Notes: generated from the sequence alone by a model not told the origin. DNA of 41,995 bases from Ignavibacteria bacterium (GCA_016844745.1 JAERMQ010000046.1:1-41995); one strand, 5' to 3'. Counted from the first letter of the stretch, positions 32,255 through 41,924 are shown. A program made the numbers and translations.

Positions 32255-32527
32255 ATGGAAAAGCTAAAAAAATACAGAAGAAAACTATTTAAAATTGATG
32301 AGGAAATTATCCGGCTGTTAGGTAAAAGGATGAAAATATCTTCTAAAATTGGAATATTGAAAAATGAGAATGATTTGGATATTGAACAAAATGAATTTTG
32401 GAATGAGTCCTCAGTTATCAGAAAGCAAACATCTGAATCATATAATTTAAGTACTGGTTTTATTGAAGAATTGTTTTTATTAATTCATCAAGAGTCGATT
32501 AAGGTTCAGAGGGGGCAAACTGATTAG
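32255..32527 (+). CDS. AroQ-type chorismate mutase (stand-alone)
   Basis: 90 aa. KLKKYRRKLFKIDEEIIRLLGKRMKISSKIGILKNE matches the first helix of AroQ chorismate mutases, with the R-x7-ID, R and K residues that bind chorismate; the last helix ends LLIHQESIKVQRGQ. The enzyme makes prephenate for Phe/Tyr synthesis. It follows rsgA after 29 bases, probably as a second gene of the same transcript. It could also be an AroQ-like regulatory fragment, because a fused dehydratase or DAHP synthase is absent. Confidence 0.75.
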   Translation: MEKLKKYRRKLFKIDEEIIRLLGKRMKISSKIGILKNENDLDIEQNEFWNESSVIRKQTSESYNLSTGFIEELFLLIHQESIKVQRGQTD

Positions 32528-32573
32528 TTTTTTACAATTGGGTTCGTGCTTAATAAATAATTCAAAATAATAA

Positions 32574-32660
32574 ACAAAGAGAAACCCCCTAACCCCCTTT
32601 AAAAAAGGGGGAATTGGTTGTCCCCCCTTTTTCAAAGGGGGTTAGGGGGTTTCTCTTTGT
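32574..32660. repeat. CCCCCTAACCCCC inverted repeat element (copy 2)
   Basis: Hairpin from ACAAAGAGAAACCCCCTAAC to GTTAGGGGGTTTCTCTTTGT, loop AATTGGTTGT. The flanks also match: TTCAAAATAAT lies on the left and its complement is in ATTATTTTGAA on the right, so the terminal inverted repeat continues outwards. Copy 3 at 41925 has the same loop in the opposite orientation. Confidence 0.88.
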
Positions 32661-32794
32661 TGAAATAGTTGCCATTATTTTGAATCAAGGAAAATCTGTC
32701 ATCTTTTATTTTAATTAATTCCATTATTTTGGAGTTCAGAATTACATTCTTACATTTTTAGTCATTGAGACAGCCCCACCTTTTAGATTAGGTT

Positions 32795-32831
32795 CAACTT
32801 TACGAACTTTACGAACTTTACAGACTTTACT
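32795..32831. repeat. ACTTTACGA tandem repeat at the wbqC 3' end
   Basis: Three to four copies of the 9-base unit ACTTTACGA end at the stop codon of the WbqC-like gene. The 300 bp between the chorismate mutase and this gene hold only this repeat and the hairpin element. Confidence 0.7.
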
Positions 32832-33531
32832 TAGCCTTCAATAATTCGCTTACCCCCTCAATACCGATATTGAAAAGAGCATCTAAAACTGATAACCCGG
32901 GATGGAATTCTTTTGTGTTATATTGTTCATATTCTGGGTGAACGAAATTCTGATAAACAAGTTTAATACCTGCTTCGGAAAATTTTTCATCCTCCTGATA
33001 TCCTGATGCTCCGCCTCCGCACAAGTATAAATCGCAGCCTGTTCTTTTGGCAATCTCGATAAGCAGTTCGGTAGAAGTAGCGCTTAATTCCATTGCAGAA
33101 CTTCTAAATCTTAGTGTATTGATATTCAGGGAATTGCATATAACTTCAATAAAGGCAAAGTTTCTCTCTGCGATTTTGGGATTATCATTATTATAGAAAT
33201 CCAGACAAAATGGGAAAATTTCATTGAAAAACCGGGTTTTGCCGTAATTCTGTTCGATTGTGCGAATATGCTTTATAGAAAAGTCTTTGCTGTTATCTAT
33301 TGTAATATCAATAATCTTTGGGAATTCATCATCAGGCGCTCTTTTCAAGGGAACGGTGAGCCAGTCTGGTTTCCCCGAAATGAGTAATTTAACTCGTTTC
33401 GTCCAAATCTGATTCGTATTCATGCGGACATGGTCGAGATAAACGAATGTATCACAACGGGCAATTTTATCGAAAAAGCCGAGCCACGGAAAAAAATTTG
33501 GTTGGTGGATAGCAACTTTTTTATTTTGCAT
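32827..33531 (-). CDS. WbqC-like family protein
   Basis: 234 aa. AIHQPNFFPWLGFFDKI at the N-terminus and the R-x-N...WTKRVKLL and LTVPLKRAPDDEFPKIIDI blocks are those of the WbqC family, found in O-antigen and other surface-sugar loci. The molecular activity is not settled. Its start lies inside the last 11 bases of the upstream formyltransferase, so the two are coupled. The context suggests modification of an amino sugar. Confidence 0.85.
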   Translation of the reverse strand: MQNKKVAIHQPNFFPWLGFFDKIARCDTFVYLDHVRMNTNQIWTKRVKLLISGKPDWLTVPLKRAPDDEFPKIIDITIDNSKDFSIKHIRTIEQNYGKTRFFNEIFPFCLDFYNNDNPKIAERNFAFIEVICNSLNINTLRFRSSAMELSATSTELLIEIAKRTGCDLYLCGGGASGYQEDEKFSEAGIKLVYQNFVHPEYEQYNTKEFHPGLSVLDALFNIGIEGVSELLKAK

Positions 33532-34303
33532 ATTTTTTTCTAATTTCTTTTATTTCATTATATTCAATAAATTCTGGGTAATAAACCCTATCCTTATTTA
33601 TTTTGATGTATGCACCTTTTAATGGAATTACTTGTGCTCTTATTAAATTATAAATTTCCATATCATCCATTTTTTCAAAATCTATTCTAGGACTCTCAGA
33701 ATTTAATCTTTTATTAATTGTAGCAAATTCTTCATTTTGTTTTGTTCTATTGAAATTTCCAGTTAAAATATTGAATAATTTTTCTTTTAATAAGTCATGC
33801 GTCGTAGACTTGACTTTATCTGATAAAGAAACCCAAGTATCTTTAAAATCAATATCAACTTCTTTTTGAGAGATAATATCCCCACAATCCAATCCATCTT
33901 CTATAAAATGAATAGTAACCCCCGTTTTAGTTTCACCTTTTATTATTGACCACTGATTTGGATTGGGTCCTCGATTTTTGGGTAATAACGCACCATGGAC
34001 ATTGATAGCATTGTAATTTATAATCGCCAAAATTTCCGGTCGAATAATCATTGAATAAGAATTACACATCAATAAATCAAATTGAGATTGCTTGAAATGT
34101 TCAACAAATGAAGGATATTCCCTGCTATTAAATTTTGGTTGTATTATAAAATTTGAACCTATGGAGTCAGCAAATTGCTTAATTTCATCTATATAATTTG
34201 GTCTTATCGAAGCAGCTACAATTGTTTTTATATATTCATGTGGGATGAATTTTAAAAGCAATGGAATTCCGAAATTATCACCAAATAAAACTAAATTCAT
34301 CAA
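33521..34303 (-). CDS. Sugar N-formyltransferase family protein
   Basis: 260 aa. Formyl-tetrahydrofolate transferase fold: catalytic N101 and H103 in INVHGALLPKNRGPNP and D139 in DGLDCGDI. Methionyl-tRNA formyltransferase (Fmt) shares these, but the missing C-terminal Fmt domain and the neighbours point to formylation of a nucleotide-linked 4-amino sugar for surface glycans. It overlaps the WbqC-like gene by 11 bases. Confidence 0.8.
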   Translation of the reverse strand: MMNLVLFGDNFGIPLLLKFIPHEYIKTIVAASIRPNYIDEIKQFADSIGSNFIIQPKFNSREYPSFVEHFKQSQFDLLMCNSYSMIIRPEILAIINYNAINVHGALLPKNRGPNPNQWSIIKGETKTGVTIHFIEDGLDCGDIISQKEVDIDFKDTWVSLSDKVKSTTHDLLKEKLFNILTGNFNRTKQNEEFATINKRLNSESPRIDFEKMDDMEIYNLIRAQVIPLKGAYIKINKDRVYYPEFIEYNEIKEIRKKYAK

Positions 34304-34382
34304 TAAAAATTCTTATTAAACAAAATCATAATGCAAAATAATATAATATTGTGAAATAACATTAAATATAGTTCATCAGGTT

Positions 34383-36515
34383 TCATTTTATAATAATGAC
34401 TTTTTTAGTGTCGATGAAATTACCACTGATAAATTTTAAAAAATAAATTCCCGGATTTAATGATGCAGTTTGAAAATTAATAATATTCGAATTACTATTC
34501 GAAAAATCCCTAACTTCTTTTCCCAGGCAATCGTATAATGCAAGGGAATAATTTTCATATTTTATTTTAAGTGTTATCATTAATTCATACTCAGCAGGAT
34601 TCGGATAGATTGTTAATATCTCCGAATTATTTTCGGACTGGATTTCTTCCGGAACAGACAAAATAAAACCGCTTTGCTTGCCGCAATATTCCCAGCTCAA
34701 TAAATCAAATATATGGTATGTTTCCCCGGTTGAGGATGTGAACCCGACGAAAGCTTTATCCCCTCCAGCTAAATTCAGGAGTTTGCTTAAATCTAAATTA
34801 TTTATTGTCAAAGCAGGATAATCAAATTTACCGGTGGAATCAATAAATATTTTGAGTTGAGAGGTTTCAATATTATAATCAATTTGAGCATAATAAACGG
34901 TTTTAAATGGTCTTAATTTTATTATATCAGAATTAGTACCGAGACACGCCGATGAGAGATGGTTTGCAGTATTGGGAGCCGTTCCGTTGCAAAAAACCGC
35001 AACATGATTATCTATTGGGTCATGATTATCGTCGGAATTATCATAAGTATCGAATTCAACTGCAAGGCTATTTGGGATGCCTGCAAAACCAATACCACCG
35101 TTGGCATTGCCTAAAGCATTTTTCTGGGCATTTTGGATAACAAAAGCAATTCCGTCTGCACCGATTTCGGAATCACTCAAATAATTAGCTGAGTTTGATA
35201 TCCTGAATTTGAATTTCATATTAAACCCATATTTCACATTAACGGGTTCAGAATACCAGACAGCGGATTTCTGGTTGGATATTTCCTGCGTCAGATTCAA
35301 TACCGGCGGGGAATAATTAACAGCGCCGGTTAATGATAAAAACGGAATAAGATTGAAATCATCGTATTGGAAATGAGACCCACATTGAGAATCCGAAAAA
35401 TAATTTGCCGGAAAAGAACTTAACCCCATTACATCGTAACTATCATACCTGTTTTTATCAGAAACATCGAGAAATGATTCAATATACTTGCATTTATCGT
35501 AACTCGAATCGGGAAATTCAATCCTGCCTACATTTTTATAACCATCTTCACTTATGTAGATTTTACCATCCGGTCCGATTTGTAAAGCTCCAAAATAATA
35601 TAGAAGTCTAAAACTGGTTTTTCTTGCAATTTCGTATCCGTTATTATTGTATTTATCTTTAAGGTCATACTGCATTATACGAGGATAGTTTTGAATACTT
35701 GCAACATAAAGCTTGGTTTCATCCTTTGAAAATTCTACTCCATAGGGTAAATACAAGCTATAATTTCTTATGTAGGATAATTCGCCTTTTGAATTATCGA
35801 ACGAATAATATTCAATAATAGCGCTTCCATAAATAGCCATAGCCATTTTTTTTCCGCTTATACTAAATTTCAATGCGCCGGTTCCATTTATTATATCACC
35901 AGCTTGAACTTGTCCAATGGATTGTTCTTTTTTCTCAATTCCATTCTCTGTTAATTTATAAATTATGAAATTGTTACTATTCCAACGATGAGCAAGTACC
36001 CAATAATCTTTGCTATTTGCATGTTTTACCGCTGAAAGTCTGTCAGTAACATTCGTTTCTAAAAACGTATTCTTAGTTTTTAAATTTATTTCTCCATTAG
36101 GGTCATTATTAAAATCAATCTCTGAATAATATAAATTACAGATGCCATCACCATCTAAAGTAAATAAATAAAACTTCTTATTATCTCCCGGATTCGGAAC
36201 AATGAAACCTGAATTGAAAACAGTTTGATTAGCTTTTAGATTATCACTGTTTTTCATTTTTTGGTGCTTTACATTCCAAATCCACTCTCCATTGGTATAA
36301 CAAAGCATATTACCATTAGCGTCCGAGAGTGCAGAACAACCTTCTGATGTAGTCATTTCGCTTTTAATAGCGCAGGGTGGATTCGGGCAGTCAGCGCTTT
36401 TATTGAATGTCATACCGCAGTAATTACCAAAGAACCAATTGTTAGCTTCCTTCTGTGCAGGCAGTGCCGATGCCGGTAATAAGATTAGACAGAGAATAAA
36501 AAGGTATTTTTTCAT
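34383..36515 (-). CDS. Large secreted protein with lectin-like domain and T9SS tail
   Basis: 710 aa. Signal peptide MKKYLFILCLILLPASALPA. Residues ~25-370 form a repeat-rich beta-propeller-like part (repeated F.YKLT, Y.SEIDF, GALKFSISGKK, YGVEFSKDETKLYVAS, GPDGKIYISE). ~400-620 resemble an L-type lectin domain: FKFRISNSAN, GADGIAFVIQN, GIGFAGIPNSLAVEFDTYDN with Asp/Asn metal ligands, and DNHVAVF. The last ~75 residues (TIYPNPAEYELMI ... NPGIYFLKF) are a type IX secretion sorting tail. Predicted to be exported and anchored at or released from the cell surface, and to bind glycans. No neighbours share its function directly. Confidence 0.85.
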   Translation of the reverse strand: MKKYLFILCLILLPASALPAQKEANNWFFGNYCGMTFNKSADCPNPPCAIKSEMTTSEGCSALSDANGNMLCYTNGEWIWNVKHQKMKNSDNLKANQTVFNSGFIVPNPGDNKKFYLFTLDGDGICNLYYSEIDFNNDPNGEINLKTKNTFLETNVTDRLSAVKHANSKDYWVLAHRWNSNNFIIYKLTENGIEKKEQSIGQVQAGDIINGTGALKFSISGKKMAMAIYGSAIIEYYSFDNSKGELSYIRNYSLYLPYGVEFSKDETKLYVASIQNYPRIMQYDLKDKYNNNGYEIARKTSFRLLYYFGALQIGPDGKIYISEDGYKNVGRIEFPDSSYDKCKYIESFLDVSDKNRYDSYDVMGLSSFPANYFSDSQCGSHFQYDDFNLIPFLSLTGAVNYSPPVLNLTQEISNQKSAVWYSEPVNVKYGFNMKFKFRISNSANYLSDSEIGADGIAFVIQNAQKNALGNANGGIGFAGIPNSLAVEFDTYDNSDDNHDPIDNHVAVFCNGTAPNTANHLSSACLGTNSDIIKLRPFKTVYYAQIDYNIETSQLKIFIDSTGKFDYPALTINNLDLSKLLNLAGGDKAFVGFTSSTGETYHIFDLLSWEYCGKQSGFILSVPEEIQSENNSEILTIYPNPAEYELMITLKIKYENYSLALYDCLGKEVRDFSNSNSNIINFQTASLNPGIYFLKFISGNFIDTKKVIIIK

Positions 36516-36661
36516 AACATTCCCACAAAAATGTCAATGATAAATTATTAAGTTAAAATTAGTAACGTCTTAGAAGAAAGAAAATTTTAAATTATTTTGT
36601 TAAATTTGTGATTAATTTATGGGGGATTCTAATATCTCTTGTCCAAAAAAACAATATTTCG

Positions 36662-36669
36662 TAATTTTG
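36662..36669 (+). promoter_or_regulatory. Possible -7 box upstream of the flippase gene
   Basis: TAATTTTG fits TAnnTTTG. It is 102 bases before the flippase ATG, in the 256-bp divergent gap with the lectin gene, which otherwise shows only AT-rich DNA. Confidence 0.3.
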
Positions 36670-36771
36670 TGATTATTTTTTTTATTATTTATTAGTTCGT
36701 TAATAATGAAAGGCAAATAGACATTCTGATGAAATTATTAACATCAAATAAAATATCACCATTTATTTGAA

Positions 36772-38256
36772 ATGAAGGAACATCTTTTAAGATTAGGTAA
36801 AGGGGCATTAATTTATGGTTTTGGTAATGCAGTTAATCAGTTATTAAATGTTCTGCTGCTCCCGCTTTTTACAAAATATTTAAGTCCTTCCGATTACGGG
36901 ATAATTTCAGTTCTTACTCTAATAAATTTCATTTTTATCAATTTATTTTTAATTGGATTAGGAGTATCCATCGGTTTATCTTATTATGAAGGGAAAGATG
37001 ATTTAAAAAAACAAGAGACAATTTGGTCAGCTTTTTTTATCTTACTAATAAGTTCAACAATTGGACTAATTATTATAATTCTTTTTAATGAAAAACTCTC
37101 ATATTTATTTTTAGATAATATCCAATATAAGGAATTGTTGATAATAAATGCTATTGCATCTCTTTTTTCAGTAATTGTTATACCTTTTACTTTAAGATTG
37201 CAATTCGAGGAAAAACAATTCCTATTTGTAATTTTGACCTTATTTTCTACTATTATCACTATCATTGCCAATGTTATTTTTATAGTAATTCTAAAGCGTG
37301 GTGTGGCAGGGAAAATAGAAGCCGGAGTCATCTCTGCCCTCGCTATGTTTTTACTTTTTCTTTTGCCAACTCTTAAGTCTCTAAAATTTAAATTCAATTT
37401 TAAAATTGCAAAAAATCTTGTCCGCTATGGAGCGCCATTAATACCTGCTTTTTTAGCCTTATATATAATTCAACAAGGAAATGTTTACTTCCTGACAAAA
37501 TTTACATCACTTGATGTTGTTGGATTGTATTTCATCGGATTTTCCTTCGGGAATGCAATTACTCTTGCTTTAAGTGCATTCTCAACGGCATGGTATCCAT
37601 TCATGATGTCTTTTATCGATAAAAAGGAAGAAGCTTCGGTTTTATTCGGCAAAGTTTTTTCATATTTTTTAATGGCTGCCGGAACTATTAGCCTGTTTTT
37701 TTATCTTTTTGCAAAACCCGTTGTGACTTTATTTACTCAACACGGATTTTTCAAATCATATCAGGTCATCGGTTTAACAGCATCTGCAATGTTTGTTCAG
37801 CAAATATTCAGCATTCTATTAATGCCTATTTATTTTGCAAAAGATGTAAAATATATTCCTTTGATGCAAATAATAGCGGCAGCTCTATTTGTAGTAACGG
37901 CTTTATTGCTAATTCCTACTTATGGATTATTAGGTGCCGGCATAACTTTAGTCTTAGGATATCTTTACATGAATTTACTAACAATACTTTGGAATTATTT
38001 GAAAAGAGAAAAATATACTAAGATTAACTATGAAAAGAAACGAATTACATTATTCATTATATCTTATATTGTTTGTGTAGGCTTGATATTGATTGATAAA
38101 AATTTCTTTTATTTATCGGATTATATATTTTCAGTTATGTTTTTTGTTATTTACATAATAATAATTTTCAAATTAATAACGGTGTTAGAACGACAGGCTT
38201 TTATTGATTATATTAAGATATATTATAGGAAATTATTCATGAAAGCGGTAAATTAA
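36772..38256 (+). CDS. Polysaccharide flippase (Wzx-like, MOP superfamily)
   Basis: 494 aa, about 12-14 hydrophobic helices along the whole length. ALIYGFGNAVNQLLNVLLLPLFTKYLSPSDYGI is the typical opening of polysaccharide-export flippases. It would carry lipid-linked glycan units across the inner membrane. It is the first gene of a plus-strand trio with a methyltransferase (three bases later) and a glycosyltransferase. Confidence 0.88.
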   Translation: MKEHLLRLGKGALIYGFGNAVNQLLNVLLLPLFTKYLSPSDYGIISVLTLINFIFINLFLIGLGVSIGLSYYEGKDDLKKQETIWSAFFILLISSTIGLIIIILFNEKLSYLFLDNIQYKELLIINAIASLFSVIVIPFTLRLQFEEKQFLFVILTLFSTIITIIANVIFIVILKRGVAGKIEAGVISALAMFLLFLLPTLKSLKFKFNFKIAKNLVRYGAPLIPAFLALYIIQQGNVYFLTKFTSLDVVGLYFIGFSFGNAITLALSAFSTAWYPFMMSFIDKKEEASVLFGKVFSYFLMAAGTISLFFYLFAKPVVTLFTQHGFFKSYQVIGLTASAMFVQQIFSILLMPIYFAKDVKYIPLMQIIAAALFVVTALLLIPTYGLLGAGITLVLGYLYMNLLTILWNYLKREKYTKINYEKKRITLFIISYIVCVGLILIDKNFFYLSDYIFSVMFFVIYIIIIFKLITVLERQAFIDYIKIYYRKLFMKAVN

Positions 38257-38258
38257 AT

Positions 38259-39095
38259 ATGACTAATATTATAGAAAAAAGTCAAAATTTTTGGGAAGAA
38301 CTTTGTGGTACAAATGCTTTTATCAATTTAGGATTAAAAGACATAAATCCAAATAGTTTAAAAGTTTATGATAATTGGTATATGGAATGTTATCCTTATT
38401 TAAATCGATATTTTGATTTAGATGATATAAAAGAAAAGGATGTTCTTGAAATTGGATTAGGTTTTGGGACTGTTGGCGAAATGCTTGCACTTCATTCAAA
38501 ATCTTATACCGGATTGGATTACTCTGTTAATCCGGTAAATCTGCTAAACCAAAGAATTGATTGGAAGAATGTATCTTATAAGGCAAAAGCAGTACAGGGT
38601 GATGCTAAGGCACTTGCATTTGATGCAAATTCTTTCGATTTTGTTGTATCCATTGGATGTTTGCATCATACAGGAAATACAAAAAAAGCAATCGAGGAAG
38701 TATATCGGGTTTTAAAGCCGGGAGGAAAAGCTCTGATTATGCTTTACTTTAAAGGGGCTATTCGCAACTATATTTTAGAACCATTATTATACTTAACTGT
38801 AAAAACATTCAAAAAACCGAGAATTTATTCCTCTTTCAAATTCAATAATCTTCAGGAATTCCAAAGAGGCTTGAAGGATTTTGATTCTGAAGGAAATGTT
38901 GCTCCAATAACCGAAAGTTTTAACCAAAACGATGTTAGAGAATTATTCTCAAATTTTAAGATGGTTCAAATAAATAAAGAGAACTTTAAAGAAATAAATA
39001 TTCCAATTTTTAATAAATTAATTAACAGAAAATTATTCCTGAATAAAGTTGCAAAAAAATTTGGCATTGATTTATATATAAATGCAATTAAATAG
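38259..39095 (+). CDS. Class I SAM-dependent methyltransferase
   Basis: 278 aa. Motif I DVLEIGLGFGTVGE, an acidic ribose-binding residue in YTGLDYS, the motif II region DFVVSIGCLHHTGN, and motif III YRVLKPGGKALIML. The substrate is not readable from the sequence; the flippase and glycosyltransferase neighbours suggest a sugar or lipid-linked glycan. The first and last ~50 residues are variable, as in substrate-binding caps. Confidence 0.82.
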   Translation: MTNIIEKSQNFWEELCGTNAFINLGLKDINPNSLKVYDNWYMECYPYLNRYFDLDDIKEKDVLEIGLGFGTVGEMLALHSKSYTGLDYSVNPVNLLNQRIDWKNVSYKAKAVQGDAKALAFDANSFDFVVSIGCLHHTGNTKKAIEEVYRVLKPGGKALIMLYFKGAIRNYILEPLLYLTVKTFKKPRIYSSFKFNNLQEFQRGLKDFDSEGNVAPITESFNQNDVRELFSNFKMVQINKENFKEINIPIFNKLINRKLFLNKVAKKFGIDLYINAIK

Positions 39096-39098
39096 TTA

Positions 39099-40406
39099 AT
39101 GAAAATTCTTTTTATATATTACGCTAAGCCTGAAAAAGAAAGAAATACTGTTTTTGAATATATCTATTCATTTAAAAAAGCTACAAATGAGCAAATATTC
39201 TACCTTAATGCTTATTTTTCAATTCCAAAGTTCATTAAGAAAATAAGCTATGACTCTATAATTTATCATTATACCTTTATAGGTCAAAAATGGGAGGGAA
39301 AAGAATATTTCTTTCGAATTTTAGAAAATTGTAATATTTTCAAAAAACTATCCGGCTATAAAATAGCACTTCCTCAAGATGAGTACATTAACTCGGAATT
39401 CATTTGCCAATTCTTCAAGGAATTCGGCATCAAAACCGTTTTTACATGCTTTGCCGAAGAAGATTGGGAAAAAGTATATCCGAAAGAAAAATCCGGCTTG
39501 AAACATTATTTCTCCGTTTTCCCAGGCTATATCGATGAAAATGCTATCCAAACTATTGGAAAAGATTCCAAAAAACATTCTCAGCGCTCATTAGACGTCG
39601 GATATAGGGCAAGAAAAGTTCCATTTTGGTTAGGCTTCTTCGGTTTACGTAAATGGCTCGTTACAGAAAAATTTCTCGAATGTCCAGCCGCTAATGACCT
39701 CATACACGATGTCTCTAACGACGAACATAAAGTATTTTACGGCGATAAATGGTATAAATTTTTAGGCAATTGTAGGGTTTTTCTTGGCAGTGAGGGGGGC
39801 GCCAGCCTCCACGATCCGGACGGCTCCATTAGAAAAAAAGTTGAAGATTTCGTTGCCCTGAATCCCAATTCCCCTTTTGATGAAGTTGAAAAGAACTGCT
39901 TTTCGGGCAAGGATGGGAATATACGGCTCTACTCGCTTTCGCCAAGGCATTTCGAGGCTTGCATCACCCGCACCTGCCAAGCATTGGTTGAAGGCAATTA
40001 CGGTGGCATCTTCAAACCCGGAGTTCATTATATAGAGATAAAAGAGGATTGGTCTAATATTGAAGAGGTAATTGAGAAAATAAAGGACGTCGAATATTGC
40101 GAACAGTTATCCGAGAATGCATACCAGGATATAGTTGAATCCGGCAAATATACATATCGCGAATTTGTGATGAAGATTTTCGAGCATATTCGCAGAATGC
40201 AGCCTTCAGACGGCATTGATAATACAGGAACAAAATGGGAATTCCTGCTGAAGATGTACCACAAGTTTGAATTTCTCCGTCCTAAGTACATAATTATGAA
40301 GTCAATATTCATCATCTACCATAAAATATTGAGTATTTTTCCAAATCTCCTGCAAAATCAGATTTTTATAAAAATAAAAAATGCTATATTAAATGTGTTG
40401 AAATGA
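39099..40406 (+). CDS. Glycosyltransferase-like protein (GT-B type)
   Basis: 435 aa. MKILFIYYAKPEKERN is a GT-B Rossmann start; FLGSEGGASLHDPDGSIRKKVEDFV and SPRHFEACITRTCQALVEGNYGGIFKPGVHYIEIKEDWSNIEEV resemble the donor-binding half of CgeB/group 1 glycosyltransferases. Base composition changes: the first third is very AT-rich, but from about 39590 to 40030 it is markedly more GC-rich, which suggests a conserved core or a mosaic origin. The last 23 bases overlap the truncated asnB gene on the other strand. Confidence 0.65.
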   Translation: MKILFIYYAKPEKERNTVFEYIYSFKKATNEQIFYLNAYFSIPKFIKKISYDSIIYHYTFIGQKWEGKEYFFRILENCNIFKKLSGYKIALPQDEYINSEFICQFFKEFGIKTVFTCFAEEDWEKVYPKEKSGLKHYFSVFPGYIDENAIQTIGKDSKKHSQRSLDVGYRARKVPFWLGFFGLRKWLVTEKFLECPAANDLIHDVSNDEHKVFYGDKWYKFLGNCRVFLGSEGGASLHDPDGSIRKKVEDFVALNPNSPFDEVEKNCFSGKDGNIRLYSLSPRHFEACITRTCQALVEGNYGGIFKPGVHYIEIKEDWSNIEEVIEKIKDVEYCEQLSENAYQDIVESGKYTYREFVMKIFEHIRRMQPSDGIDNTGTKWEFLLKMYHKFEFLRPKYIIMKSIFIIYHKILSIFPNLLQNQIFIKIKNAILNVLK

Positions 40407-40656
40407 TATTCTGGAAATTGTAAACTTCGCCGTTATAAGTAATAATATAGCTGCCATCTTCGGTTTGCATTGGCTGATGCCCCATTGGAGACAAATCAAT
40501 AATAGCCAGCCGCCGATGACCGAAACCGATAAATGAGTTAGTCCAGAAGCCTTCTCCATCGGGTCCGCGATGACTTATGGCATCTGTCATGTTTCTTAAT
40601 GTATTTATAAAAACCGGAGTGCCGTTAGTATTGAATATACCGGTTATTCCGCACAT
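40384..40656 (-). pseudogene. asnB: Asparagine synthetase B, N-terminal fragment
   Basis: 90 aa of an enzyme that is normally about 600 aa. MCGITGIF with catalytic C2, HRGPDGEGFW, FGHRRLAIIDLSPMGHQPM and ITYNGEVYNF are the glutamine amidotransferase domain; then the frame leaves similarity (QNIISTHLI) and stops inside the 3' end of the glycosyltransferase gene. The synthetase domain and most of the glutaminase domain are lost, so it cannot make asparagine. It starts 10 bases after the epimerase, so it was part of that operon. Confidence 0.85.
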
Positions 40657-40666
40657 TTTTTTCCTT

Positions 40667-41632
40667 TTATTTTGAATCTCTCCATTGAATCAATTTCTTC
40701 AGTCCATCTTCAAGACCGAACTCTGATATGAACCCAATTTCAGCTTTAGCTAAGTCAGGACTGCCTATCCGGTTCTTTACAAATTGCCGGGCATCATCCT
40801 CCGAGTAGGGCTTATAAACAACCTTTATATCAGAATCCTTCAATGTCAGGATTAAATCGCATAATTCTTTAATTGTTGTCTGAATACCTGTCCCAACATT
40901 GTAAAATCCGAAATCCTGAACGGATACTAAAGCCTGGATATTACTTATGGCAACATCCTCAACATAAATAAAATCATAAGCCTGGCTGCCATCCCCATTG
41001 ATAACTGGACTTTCTTTTGTATCGATTTTATTGAGCATTATCGGAATAACTCCGGTATAGGCTGCAAATTGGTCCTGACCGGGACCATATACATTCATAT
41101 ATCTCAGTCCTATAATTTTCAAACCATATCTGTCATTGAAAGCCGTAGCCATTGCTTCTCCGGCAATCTTTGTTGCACCGTAGAAGTTTTTGTTATTGAA
41201 GGGATGCGCTTCGGTCATTGGAATTTCAACTGCATCACCATAAACTGATGCTGATGAAGAATAAATAAGCTTTTTAATATTATTTTTTATACATGCTTCC
41301 AACACATTGAAAGTTCCCTCGATGTTAACATGGAAGGCGGTTCTCGGATAATCCTTGCAGTGTAGCAGCCACATTGCGGCAAGATGGAAGACATAATCCA
41401 CATCTTTCATGGCATCATTCAACAAATCAATATCCCTGATATCGCCACCATGAGGATAGATATAGCATCGCTCATCTTTCAATGATGATTCTATATTTTC
41501 CATTTTGCCACGTGTAAAATTGTCGTAAATAATCACATTGTTAACATCATGCTTCAACAATTCTTTTACAACAAACGAGCCAATAAAACCGGCGCCGCCT
41601 ATGACAAGTATTTTAGAACCGCTTAAATTCAT
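40667..41632 (-). CDS. NAD-dependent sugar epimerase/dehydratase
   Basis: 321 aa extended SDR. GGAGFIGS (12-19) binds NAD; S126, Y151 and K155 (YGATK) are the catalytic residues; HLAAMW, SSSASVYGD and RYMNVYGPGQDQ are the family blocks. A UDP-glucose 4-epimerase-like reaction is likely; the exact sugar is unknown. Leftward operon with the asnB fragment. About 180 bp upstream is AT-rich DNA followed by two repeats. Confidence 0.88.
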   Translation of the reverse strand: MNLSGSKILVIGGAGFIGSFVVKELLKHDVNNVIIYDNFTRGKMENIESSLKDERCYIYPHGGDIRDIDLLNDAMKDVDYVFHLAAMWLLHCKDYPRTAFHVNIEGTFNVLEACIKNNIKKLIYSSSASVYGDAVEIPMTEAHPFNNKNFYGATKIAGEAMATAFNDRYGLKIIGLRYMNVYGPGQDQFAAYTGVIPIMLNKIDTKESPVINGDGSQAYDFIYVEDVAISNIQALVSVQDFGFYNVGTGIQTTIKELCDLILTLKDSDIKVVYKPYSEDDARQFVKNRIGSPDLAKAEIGFISEFGLEDGLKKLIQWRDSK

Positions 41633-41811
41633 ACATTCCCAAAATTTTTAACTTGAAATTTCATCATAAATTATATTTTTATTAATAACATTATCTTAAA
41701 GTTATATAGATTTACAAATTAACCATTTTATATCAATTACACAAACTGCATAGATTGAAAAACACATCGCTTTTAACTTTCTCTTATCAATTTGAAGGTG
41801 GTTCTAAAAAT

Positions 41812-41883
41812 TGTCATTCCAGCGGATGCAGGAATCTACTGAATCGCTCTGGGAGTGGATTCTGAATCAAGTTACCAATGACA
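41812..41883. repeat. TGTCATTCCAGCGGATGCAGG repeat with TGTCATT ends
   Basis: Begins TGTCATTCCAGCGGATGC and ends AATGACA, the same terminal word as at 14216 and 23780; a decayed relative is at 15234. Non-coding. Confidence 0.6.
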
Positions 41884-41924
41884 GATTTTTCTTAATACAA
41901 AATAATGACAACAATTTCAACATT

